Positions 41,101 through 51,075 of a stretch of 64,000 nt of DNA are shown here, piece by piece (position 1 is the stretch's first letter; each line of letters starts with the position of its first letter). The stretch spans positions 248,001-312,000 of the forward strand of contig NC_081340.1 of the NCBI RefSeq assembly GCF_022539665.2. Direction: 5' to 3'. The notes beneath the pieces were generated by a model that worked only from the letters and a program-made list of their open reading frames with translations, did not search any database and was not told the DNA's origin. Made by a program: the position numbers and the translations under genes. Origin of the DNA: Daphnia carinata (lineage: Eukaryota; Arthropoda; Branchiopoda; Diplostraca; Daphniidae).

Positions 41101-44100
41101 GTGTGATACAGTCAGTTTCAATATCTACATTCAAACAGCATCATATCTACGTTTATTCAATGTGAATATAGTGTTATAGAATCAGTTTCATGATCTACAT
41201 TCAAACAGTATCAAATATACGTGTATTCAATGTGAATATAGTGTTATACAATCAGTTTCAATATCTACATTCAAACAGCATCAAATATACGTGTATTCAA
41301 TGTGAATATAGTGTTATAGAATCAGTTTCATGATCTACATTCAAACAGTATCAAATATACGTGTATTCAATGTGAATATAGTGTTATAGAATCAGTTTCA
41401 TGATCTACATTCAAACAGCATCAAATATACGTGTATTCAATGTGAATATAGTGTTATAGAATCAGTTTCATGATCTACATTCAAACAGTATCAAATATAC
41501 GTGTATTCAATGTGAATATAGTGTTATAGAATCAGTTTCATGATCTACATTCAAACAGTATCAAATATACGTGTATTCAATGTGAATATAGTGTTATAGA
41601 ATCAGTTTCATGATCTACATTCAAACAGCATCAAATATACGTGTATTCAATGTGAATATAGTGTTATAGAATCAGTTTCATGATCTACATTCAAACAGCA
41701 TCAAATATACGTGTATTCAATGTGAATATAGTGTTATAGAATCAGTTTCATGATCTACATTCAAACAGTATCAAATATACGTGTATTCAATGTGAATATA
41801 GTGTTATAGAATCAGTTTCATGATCTACATTCAAACAGTATCAAATATACGTGTATTCAATGTGAATATAGTGTTATAGAATCAGTTTCATGATCTACAT
41901 TCAAACAGTATCAAATATACGTGTATTCAATGTGAATATAGTGTTATAAGTCAGTTTCAATATCTACATTCAAACAGCATCAAATATACGTGTATTCAAT
42001 GTGAATATAGTGTTATAGAATCAGTTTCATGATCTACATTCAAACAGTATCAAATATACGTGTATTCAATGTGAATATAGTGTTATAGAATCAGTCAGTT
42101 TCATGATCTACATTCAAACAGCATCAAATATACGTGTATTCAATGTGAATATAGTGTTATAGAATCAGTTTCATGATCTACATTCAAACAGCATCAAATA
42201 TACGTGTATTCAATGTGAATATAGTGTTATAGAATCAGTTTCATGATCTACATTCAAACAGTATCAAATATACGTGTATTCAATGTGAATATAGTGTTAT
42301 AGAATCAGTTTCAATATCTACATTCAAACAGCATCAAATATACGTGTATTCAATGTGAATATAGTGTTATAGAATCAGTTTCATGATCTACATTCAAACA
42401 GTATCAAATATACGTGTATTCAATGTGAATATAGTGTTATAGAATCAGTTTCATGATCTACATTCAAACAGTATCAAATATACGTGTATTCAATGTGAAT
42501 ATAGTGTTATAGAATCAGTTTCATGATCTACATTCAAACAGTATCAAATATACGTGTATTCAATGTGAATATAGTGTTATAGAATCAGTTTCATGATCTA
42601 CATTCAAACAGTATCAAATATACGTGTATTCAATGTGAATATAGTGTTATAGAATCAGTTTCATGATCTACATTCAAACAGTATCAAATATACGTGTATT
42701 CAATGTGAATATAGTGTTATAGAATCAGTTTCATGATCTACATTCAAACAGCATCAAATATACGTGTATTCAATGTGAATATAGTGTTATAGAATCAGTT
42801 TCATGATCTACATTCAAACAGTATCAAATATACGTGTATTCAATGTGAATATAGTGTTATAGAATCAGTTTCATGATCTACATTCAAACAGTATCAAATA
42901 TACGTGTATTCAATGTGAATATAGTGTTATAGAATCAGTTTCATGATCTACATTCAAACAGTATCAAATATACGTGTATTCAATGTGAATATAGTGTTAT
43001 AGAATCAGTTTCATGATCTACATTCAAACAGTATCAAATATACGTGTATTCAATGTGAATATAGTGTTATAGAATCAGTTTCATGATCTACATTCAAACA
43101 GTATCAAATATACGTGTATTCAATGTGAATATAGTGTTATAGAATCAGTTTCATGATCTACATTCAAACAGTATCAAATATACGTGTATTCAATGTGAAT
43201 ATAGTGTTATACAGAATCAGTTTCAATATCTACATTCAAACAGCATCAAATATACGTGTATTCAATGTGAATATAGTGTTATAGAATCAGTTTCATGATC
43301 TACATTCAAACAGTATCAAATATACGTGTATTCAATGTGAATATAGTGTTATAGAATCAGTTTCATGATCTACATTCAAACAGTATCAAATATACGTGTA
43401 TTCAATGTGAATATAGTGTTATAGAATCAGTTTCATGATCTACATTCAAACAGTATCAAATATACGTGTATTCAATGTGAATATAGTGTTATTGAATCAG
43501 TTTCAAGATCTACATTCAAACAGTATCAAATATACGTGTATTCAATGTGAATACAATGTGATACAGTGATTTTCAATATCTACATTCAAACAGCATCAAA
43601 TATACGTGTATTCAATGTGAATATACTGCTATAGCATCAGTTTCATGATCTACATTCAAACAGTATCAAATATACGTGTATTCAATGTGAATATAGTGTG
43701 ATACAGTGAGTTTCAATATCTACATTCAAACAGTATCAAATATACGTGTATTCAATGTGAATATAGTGTTATAGAATCAGTTTCATGATCTACATTCAAA
43801 CAGTATCAAATATACGTGTATTCAATGTGAATCTAGTGTGATACAGTGAGTTTCAATATCTACATTCAAACAGCATCAAATATACGTGTATTCAATGTGA
43901 ATATACTGTGATACAGTGAGTTTCAATATCTACATTCAAGCAACATCAAATATACGTGTATTCAATGTGAATATAGTGTGATACAGTGAGTTTCAATATC
44001 TACATTCAAACAGCATCAAATATACGTGTATTCAATGTGAATATAGTGTTATAGAATCAGTTTCATGATCTACATTCAAACAGTATCAAATATACGTGTA

Positions 44101-44186
44101 TTCAATGTGAATATAGTGTTATAGAATCAGTTTCATGATCTACATTCAAACAGTATCAAATATACGTGTATTCAATGTGAATATAG
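38148..44186 (+). repeat. 70-bp satellite, block 3 (about 86 monomers)
   Basis: Same orientation as blocks 1 and 2. Very homogeneous, mostly the TTATAGAATCAGTTTCATGATC type with CAGTATC or CAGCATC. Only the last ~700 bp (43490-44190) mixes in the TGATACAGTGAGTTTCAATATC type. A small internal rearrangement occurs at 40480-40505. It ends at the LTR of element 4. Confidence 0.97.
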
Positions 44187-44557
44187 TGTTACGGGTAAAC
44201 TAGTTCAGTACACTCGATGATGAAAACCACTTGTAAAAAGCACTGTAATGCTGGCCAACGACACGGCACAGAACAAGACGGTGACTTTCACCATTGGTTA
44301 TCTATTCTAATTAACTAACACTACACTAACCTAAACCAATGGTGCCCTAGTGGAACTAACACATTCACTCACATACAAGCAAAAGATTGAATCACAAGTA
44401 ACGAGGAAACATGAACATCCACTCTGTGTGATCTCCAGACGAACACTGAAAAAGAATCTGGATTAAATGCAGAGACGCTAGGCGACACGAAGCCATCTAG
44501 CGCTCATCTATAAAACAAAGGCATTAATAAACAGAAATGAACAGACGAAACGTGACA
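44187..44557 (-). repeat. 3' LTR of element 4
   Basis: On the + strand TGTTACGGGTAAAC...CACGTTTCG reversed: it begins TGTTAC and ends GTGACA, a TG...CA pair with a near-perfect terminal inverted repeat. About 371 bp. The inner end abuts the polypurine tract. The outer end merges with satellite through shared TGTTA, so is uncertain by a few bases. Confidence 0.75.
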
Positions 44558-44569
44558 TTTCTCCCTCCT
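44558..44569 (-). other. Polypurine tract of element 4
   Basis: The minus strand reads AGGAGGGAGAAA directly before TGTCACG, the LTR start. Confidence 0.8.
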
Positions 44570-44970
44570 ACGAGAAATGATCGCCCCGATCATAAGACGA
44601 CAAAATGCAACTGAAAATCAAAAAGGTCTTAGTTCCCCATTTTTTTTTTTTTTTTAACCCAACTACCTAAGTACTATAAACGAACTGAAACTAAGTGCAC
44701 ATCTAATTCAACACACACAAGAAAACACATCCATCTCGGAAGCTTCCGCACACACCTGGAAGGAATCATCTTACCAGTAATACTGTAGTAAATACTGTAA
44801 GGAACCATCTTCCAACCACCTCTCGCGCGCTAACCGGATCCTCATAACAAAGACCCCTGTCATGGCGGTCCAACCTCTCCACGACACAACAAAATCAAAT
44901 CATTCCAACAAGCCAAACAAACACAATTAACACAATAAGTTCTAAACATTGGCCACACAACAAAATTAAA

Positions 44971-45341
44971 CTACAAATCAAGTCGAGTCGGGGACTTCAA
45001 TCTTCGCCGAGAGCGGAGAACATGACCGCCCACTTTTTCGTCTCTTAACCCAATTGTTGATGAAGCGTCTTTTTCATAATGCTGCTCTTGATTCTCAGCT
45101 CGAGATTGCTGATCACACCACCGCACCACTTTAGGCGTCTTTTCTTTCACTTGATTTTCCGATGTTTGCTTTTTCTTAATAATTGAAACGGGTGTCTTGA
45201 CTACAGGTGATTTAACACTCACTTTTCCACTCGGCGCACTATGCCTAAACGGCTTCAGATGAGACACATGAACACAATCTTGATTCTTCTTTTTCCCATA
45301 TAGTGGTTCCACGATATAGTTGAGGTCGCTTACCCGGCGTA
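44971..45341 (-). pseudogene. pol: C-terminal end of Pol, element 4 (out of frame with the main ORF)
   Basis: 113 open codons ending at 44971, reading EPLYGKKKNQDCVHVSHLKP, which is the usual segment after the GPY/F motif of Gypsy integrases, then a basic tail (LRSRRRLKSPTRLDL). The main pol ORF runs out of frame near 45360, just at the FGPYRIV motif, so a single frameshift splits one gene. The open piece extends without a natural start, supporting that reading. Confidence 0.75.
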
Positions 45342-48300
45342 CTATACGGTAGGGACCAAAATAACGATGTAGAAACTTCGTCGTACGTCCTTTTTTCGAA
45401 TGGGGCGATAAACAAGCACCGGATCGCCTACAGTAAATTTCACTTGCCGGCGGCGGCGATCATACCGTTTCTTCTGTCTTGACTGAACAATCGCCATCCT
45501 TTTCTTCACCTTTTCACGAATAGCGGAGAGGTTCGTCGTCAGCGTACGGGCATAGTCACTTAAGTCACCAACATCTAAATTTTTTTCTGGATTATTTCCC
45601 AACGCAACATCAATCGGCAGTACGGCCTCCCGCCCATATAAGAGAAAGAATGGGCTAAACCCAGTCGACTCCTGGCGACTCGTATTATAGGCGAAAGTGA
45701 CGAAATCAATGAAACCATCCCAATCATTATGAAGTGAATTTACGTACATAGAGAGCATTTCCGCAAAGGTATGGTTGTACCGCTCGACCAACCCATTACA
45801 CTGAGGATGATACGCGGCCGTAACCAAGTGATTAGTCTGCAAGGCTTTAAAAAGCTCCTCAGAGAAGTTAGCCGTCAAACACTTTCCGCGATCGGAGATT
45901 AGGAACACAGGCGCCCCATGTTGGAGGACTATATTCCGTACAAAGAAGTCGACGACTTCTTTGGACGACGCTGAAGGAACAGCTTTACAAATTACCCATT
46001 TCGTTAAATAATCAACAGCCACAATGGCGTGTCGATTCCCAGCGCTAGTGAGAGGGAAAGGGCCTATCAAGTCAATCCCCACTTTTTCAAACGGCTGATT
46101 AACGCGTATCGGACGCATAAGACCAGCAGACGCTTCCCGAGCCCGTTTTTTCGTTTGGCAATCGACACATGAGAGTACAAAACGAGTAATTTGACGTCGC
46201 ATTCCCGGCCAGTAATATCGCTGTTGAATTTTATACGTCGTGCGCGTCACCCCCAGGTGTCCAGCGGTGATGTCGCTATGGCAGGCTAAAAGTACTTGTT
46301 CGACGAGGCTTTTGGGGAGACAGAGTTGATAAGATACCACCCCATCACGAATTCGTTGACGATAAAGGACATCCCCCCTCAGCTCATAGGGTTGAATCAA
46401 TTTTTTAATCCGAAGAGTGGGCGCTGTGTCTTTCATCCCTCTTAAGATGCCTTCCCACCACGAAGATTTCCATTGCTCCGACCCGATATCCATCGCACCC
46501 GGGACTACAGTGACATTCAGGAGGGGAATCTCCTCTTCTTCCTCGGGACAACCCGTTGGGGCCCGTGACAACCCGTCGGCATCAGAGTGAAGGCGCCCGC
46601 TACGGTGCACTATTTCAACGTCGAGGTCTTGGAGCTGAAGGCTCCACCGCGCAAGCCTCCCAGACAAATCCCGTTTCTTTAATAGCCAGCAGAGAGAATG
46701 ATGATCCGTCACCACTCTTATTTTTAGCCCCCAGATGTAGGACCGAAATTTACGAACGGACCAGACGAGGGCGAGACACTCTTTCTCGGATACTGAATAA
46801 TTAATTTCCGGGTTGCTCAAAAGACGGCTCGCATACGCAATGACGTGTTCTTCATCTCCGTATTTTTGTACAAGGACGGCCCCCACCCCATAATTACTGG
46901 CATCGCAATGGATTTCCATCGGTAAATCGTACCGTGGGTGGGCCAAGATTGGAGGGGAAATCAGGATGGTTTTCATAGCCTCAAAGCTACGCTGGTGCTC
47001 TTCCCCCCAGGAGAAACGTTGGTTCTTCTTGGTCATATTCGATAGAGGTCGGGCCACGACAGCGAAATTAGGAACAAATCTCCGGTAATAAGAACAAAGA
47101 CCAAGGAAACTTTGTACTTCTTTTACGTTCCGCGGAACAGAGAAATCACGCATGGCGGAGATCTTTTCAGGATCTGCAGAAATCCCTTCGCCACTAACAA
47201 TAAAGCCCAAGACTTTAAGAGATTGCTCTAGGAATGAACACTTTGACAACTTCAATTTCAACCCCGCCCGTTCAATACGTTGGAGGACCGATTCCAGACG
47301 CTCTAGATGTTGAGATACGGTGGGTGCGAAGACGACAATGTCGTCTAAATAGACAAGACATGAGTTCCATTTGAGACCAGCTAAGACGACATCCATCATT
47401 CGTTGGAACGTTGCCGGCGCATTTGTTAACCCGAACGGCATCACTTTGAACTCGAACAGCCCATCCGCGGTGATGAATGCGGTTTTAGCCCGATCCTGCT
47501 CGTCGACCTCAACCTGCCAGTACCCCGCCTGCATGTCTAGGATGGAGAAATAGCGCGAACCTTCCATTCGGCTAAGAGCATCTTCAATTCTTGGGAGGGG
47601 ATACACGTCTTTCGTTGTTACCGCATTCAACCGACGATAGTCGACGCAGAAACGCCATTCCCCATCTTTCTTTTTGACCAATACGACTGGTGCAGCCCAC
47701 GCACTATTGGAGGGGACGATAACATTATCCCGTATCATAGTCTGAGTCTGATCGTTAATCAACTCGCGCTCACGCCACGCACTAGCATAAGGGGCCTGAT
47801 GGACGGGCAAATGGTTCCCAGTATCAATCACGTGTTTAATTACGTTCGAACGACCCAACTCATTTGGTGATACGGCGAAACAACACAAATATCGATTCAG
47901 CAACGCAACCGTCCTTTCCCGATCTTCATCTCCCAGATTTTTATTGACTCGACTCGCGAATGGTAACGACGGTTCGTTGGGGACAGCAGTGGGACCACTT
48001 TCAGGATTTTCATCCAGCACTTGATCAACAGACAGAATTTTTCCGACGACTATTCCCGCTGGAATGAATTGGGTAGACGAAGAGAAATTAGTCAAGGGAA
48101 AACGATGCGTCCCACCAGTAACACGCGATGTTAGTAAGAGCCGTCCAATCGAAACTCCTTTATCCGCCATAACTTTCGGAGATGGTTCTACCATATGGCC
48201 TGGATTTTTCCCGCCCAACTGTGGAACGACTACGTCGACGTGCATCATGGAGAACGCTGGAATGCTTAGATTTTCATAATTCACAATGTAGCCCGCCTTT

Positions 48301-48731
48301 CCCCTTAAACTCTCTTTGCTAGTTGTGGGCTTTGTCGAGAAGGACCCCACCCCGGCTTCATTGTATTGAACCGAAAAGCATCCCAACTGCGATAATGCGT
48401 CATTTCCCAACAACAGATCAAATCCATTCATTTCGTTCACCGCCGCTATGACCCGAATCAAACGCCCTTCTACATGGATTCTCAACTTGACCATTCTACT
48501 CGGTTCCAACGCCTTCCCATCCATAAGCAACAATCGAGGTCCTTGCCATTCTCTAAAATGTTCAATCCCCAACGCTCGGCAAAATTTGGGAGAAATTAAC
48601 GAAGCTCCGGATCCCGTATCAATTATGGCTTTAACACCCTGCCCCTGGCAATCAACTTGTTTGAGAATAAGACGACGAGAATCAGTTTGGGGAAAATTCA
48701 AAACAACGGTGGCACGCTCCCCCCTTGCCAC
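45342..48731 (-). CDS. pol: Protease, RT, RNase H and integrase of element 4
   Basis: 1129 open codons. Aspartic protease at ~35-110 (AIIDTGSGASLIS; DLLLGNDALSQLG). RT at ~340-520 (FCVDYRRLNAVT, MQAGYWQ, MPFGLTNAPATFQ, YLDDIVVFA near 460). RNase H at ~600-720 (CDASNYGVGAVLVQ, SVSEKECLALVW, TDHHSLCWL). Integrase has its zinc finger at ~810-860 (TAGHLGVTRTTY, CVDCQTKK) and core residues at GIDLIGPF, LISDRGKC and CNGLVERYNHT. The frame is -1 relative to gag, whose stop is at 48737. The start lies at a GTG with no ATG, so it is made as Gag-Pol. No stops: the best preserved pol after element 3. Confidence 0.92.
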   Translation of the reverse strand: MARGERATVVLNFPQTDSRRLILKQVDCQGQGVKAIIDTGSGASLISPKFCRALGIEHFREWQGPRLLLMDGKALEPSRMVKLRIHVEGRLIRVIAAVNEMNGFDLLLGNDALSQLGCFSVQYNEAGVGSFSTKPTTSKESLRGKAGYIVNYENLSIPAFSMMHVDVVVPQLGGKNPGHMVEPSPKVMADKGVSIGRLLLTSRVTGGTHRFPLTNFSSSTQFIPAGIVVGKILSVDQVLDENPESGPTAVPNEPSLPFASRVNKNLGDEDRERTVALLNRYLCCFAVSPNELGRSNVIKHVIDTGNHLPVHQAPYASAWRERELINDQTQTMIRDNVIVPSNSAWAAPVVLVKKKDGEWRFCVDYRRLNAVTTKDVYPLPRIEDALSRMEGSRYFSILDMQAGYWQVEVDEQDRAKTAFITADGLFEFKVMPFGLTNAPATFQRMMDVVLAGLKWNSCLVYLDDIVVFAPTVSQHLERLESVLQRIERAGLKLKLSKCSFLEQSLKVLGFIVSGEGISADPEKISAMRDFSVPRNVKEVQSFLGLCSYYRRFVPNFAVVARPLSNMTKKNQRFSWGEEHQRSFEAMKTILISPPILAHPRYDLPMEIHCDASNYGVGAVLVQKYGDEEHVIAYASRLLSNPEINYSVSEKECLALVWSVRKFRSYIWGLKIRVVTDHHSLCWLLKKRDLSGRLARWSLQLQDLDVEIVHRSGRLHSDADGLSRAPTGCPEEEEEIPLLNVTVVPGAMDIGSEQWKSSWWEGILRGMKDTAPTLRIKKLIQPYELRGDVLYRQRIRDGVVSYQLCLPKSLVEQVLLACHSDITAGHLGVTRTTYKIQQRYYWPGMRRQITRFVLSCVDCQTKKRAREASAGLMRPIRVNQPFEKVGIDLIGPFPLTSAGNRHAIVAVDYLTKWVICKAVPSASSKEVVDFFVRNIVLQHGAPVFLISDRGKCLTANFSEELFKALQTNHLVTAAYHPQCNGLVERYNHTFAEMLSMYVNSLHNDWDGFIDFVTFAYNTSRQESTGFSPFFLLYGREAVLPIDVALGNNPEKNLDVGDLSDYARTLTTNLSAIREKVKKRMAIVQSRQKKRYDRRRRQVKFTVGDPVLVYRPIRKKDVRRSFYIVILVPTV

Positions 48732-48736
48732 CGGTT

Positions 48737-49084
48737 CTAGTTTGATTGACGTTTAGGGGAATTAGCCGACTTTTGGGTCGAATCTTTCGGCTCTTGTTTG
48801 TTTGGGGACGCACCATTGTGTTTTCGTTTGGGGCACTGGCGTGAAAAATGCCCAGGATCCCCGCAATTGAAACATCCTTTCCCTTTCGGACAATTACGCG
48901 CGATATGTCCCGGACTCCCGCAACTGTTACAAATTGGTCGCCCGTCTATTGTCCTCTTGTTTGGACGATCTCGATTTTGCCACTGTGAATTTCGCCCTTT
49001 CTCTGATGTCCGCATTCTTGGATTGAACCCCGATCCCCCGGCAGTTTCCATCGCACGCGTTGCCTGCTCCAATTTACGAACAAT
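48737..49084 (-). CDS. gag: Nucleocapsid end of Gag, element 4 (partial)
   Basis: Open from the gap edge to a TAG at 48737. It contains two CCHC knuckles, CNSCGSPGHIARNC and CFNCGDPGHFSRQC, in a basic Lys/Gln/Ser-rich context. The rest of Gag is in the gap. Confidence 0.85.
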   Translation of the reverse strand: MVRKLEQATRAMETAGGSGFNPRMRTSEKGRNSQWQNRDRPNKRTIDGRPICNSCGSPGHIARNCPKGKGCFNCGDPGHFSRQCPKRKHNGASPNKQEPKDSTQKSANSPKRQSN

Positions 49085-49184
49085 NNNNNNNNNNNNNNNN
49101 NNNNNNNNNNNNNNNNNNNNNNNNNNNNNNNNNNNNNNNNNNNNNNNNNNNNNNNNNNNNNNNNNNNNNNNNNNNNNNNNNNNN
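49085..49184. other. Scaffold gap (100 N)
   Basis: Exactly 100 N, separating element 4 from element 5 and also separating the two satellite orientations. Confidence 0.99.
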
Positions 49185-49404
49185 GAGAATAACACCACAA
49201 ATAACTTCTTGAGGAAATACAGATAAATTAATATTCTTACAGTGATCCAGTCTTGACAGATAGAGAAGAGAGAGAGTTAGAAATAAGAAATTACAGATGT
49301 ATATATAGTAGTGAGGCAAAGGGTGAGTCTAAACAGCATCCTTTGTCTTGAGTCGGTTTCGGCAACTTATCGGGTTCCTTGGATTGCACATTTATATTTC
49401 AACA
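49185..49404 (-). repeat. 3' LTR of element 5 (partial)
   Basis: Starts TGTTGAAATATAAATGTGC on the minus strand after the polypurine tract and runs into the gap. It contains a TATATATA stretch (49295-49308) that could be its TATA box. Confidence 0.65.
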
Positions 49405-49416
49405 TCTCCTCTCAAA
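49405..49416 (-). other. Polypurine tract of element 5
   Basis: The minus strand reads TTTGAGAGGAGA immediately before TGTTGAAAT. Confidence 0.65.
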
Positions 49417-49432
49417 CCAAGGAACCTGGGAT

Positions 49433-50974
49433 TCAATGATTATTTTCACACATACCAAGACTTTCACGCATTTTCTCAAAATCGGGCTTTGGAAGGGATT
49501 TGGTCAGGATATCAGCTCTCTGTTCTTTAGAGGGTACAAACAAAACATTGATAACACCATCTTCTTGAAGGGAGCGGACAAAGTGATATCTAATGTCTAT
49601 ATGTTTAGTTCTCTGGTGGAATTCAGGATTATGAATAGAGCGGATCGCACTTTGATTATCACATAGAATAGGGACAGGTTGGTCTTCAGTTTCTCCAATT
49701 TCAGACAGCAAGCACTTGAGCCAAACAGCCTCCTTGGAAGATTCTGATGCTGCGACATATTCGGCTTCTGTTGTAGACTGAGACACACATTTTTGTCTGC
49801 GGCTGCTCCAGGATACAAGACTACCATATACAAAGAAAGTGAATCCAGATGTAGAACAGCGACTGTCTATATCACCACCAAAATCGGCATCTGTATATCC
49901 AACAAGAGGTTGGTCTGAGTTTTCGCCAAGAAGGATTCCAAATTCGGTCGTTCCTGAAAGATAAGAAAGAATTCTTTTTACTGCACTCCAGTGTGCCCGG
50001 CCTGGATTTTGGCAAAATTTCGCGACTTGATTAACGGCATATGAGATGTCTGGTCTACAGGTAATGGACAAATAGAGAAGACATCCGACTGCTTCACGAT
50101 ATGGCACATGTGACATGTCGAGTTTCTCCTCTTCGGATGTTGGCGACATTTCTAAATTGAGACGAGTGCATGGATCAGCAGGAGTAGACATGGGGTTGCA
50201 GGTATCCATTTTAAACTTGACAAGGATTTTCTTGATAAATTCTGGCTGATTAATCAAGATTTTTCGTTGTTCTTGATCACGATGGATATCAAGGCCGAGG
50301 AAGCGGGTTGCTGGTAGACAGCGCATATCAAATTCCTTGGAAAGAAAGTCAATGATATGCTTTACATTGGACAGGCTGGATCCACACACAATCCCATCGT
50401 CTACAAAGATAGCAACAATTAGAATATCCTCTCTTCTTCGCCTATAATAAACGCAGGGATCAGATTCACATCTTGAGAGTCCGAATTCGACAAGAAACAT
50501 GTTGAACTTCTCATTCCAAACTCTTGGTGCTTGTTTTAAGCCATAAAGACTTTTCTCCAGCAGGCATACATGATCTTCTTTTCCAGCTACTGCAAAACCT
50601 TCAGGTTGTTTCATGAAAACTTGCTCTTTCAGCTTTCCGCAAAGAAAAGCAGTTTTTACATCCAGCAGAGTGACTTCTAAGTTTCTGACTGCAATGATGG
50701 CGTAGCTTTGGGCAAAACCTTTTGCCACTAGTCTGGCTTTTTATCTTTCAGATACACCAGGATAGCCGGGTTTGATCTTGAACACCCATTTGCAGCCAAT
50801 GATGTTTCTCTCCGTGGGCCGTTTTACAAGTATCCATGTTTCATTTGCCATAAGTGACTTGTATTCTTCTTCGATAGCCTTTGTCCATAGTTCAGCTTCA
50901 TCACTTTTCATAGCTTCTTTGTAGTTTTTCGGCTCAAGGTTTTCAACTGGAGAAATAGAGATTGCCGCTTCCAT
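49433..50974 (-). pseudogene. pol: RT and RNase H of Copia element 5
   Basis: 50974-50741 reads the start of RT (EAAISISPVENLEPKNYKEA, EEEYKSLMANETW, IIGCKWVFKIK) and ends at an in-frame TAA (50741-50743). The same frame continues to 49433 for 431 codons: LVAKGFAQ, DVKTAFLCG, PEGF, SLYGLKQAPRVW, active site FVDDGIVCG, then RNase H with YTDADFGGD, STTEAEYVAAS and CDNQSAI. Between LVAKGFAQ and DVKTAFL about 25 residues expected in Copia RT, including one conserved block, are missing. With the stop, the copy is inactive. Confidence 0.85.
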
Positions 50975-51075
50975 CCCAAATGACGATTTCTGATTTTTCT
51001 TTGCTATGTTCCTCCTCCATTCTAAGAATTTTTCGTTGTGGACTGGAACTCGAGATGACTGACGTCGGGGTAGGG

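Larger units (their letters stand above)
44187..49084 (-). mobile_element. Ty3/Gypsy element without env (element 4), 5' end in a gap
   Basis: Minus strand: the C-terminal end of gag with two zinc knuckles, pol, a ~400-nt untranslated region, polypurine tract and 3' LTR. The 5' LTR, primer site and most of gag are lost in the gap at 49085-49184. There is no env between the pol end (44971) and the LTR, only non-coding sequence with a T run (44640-44656). Confidence 0.9.
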
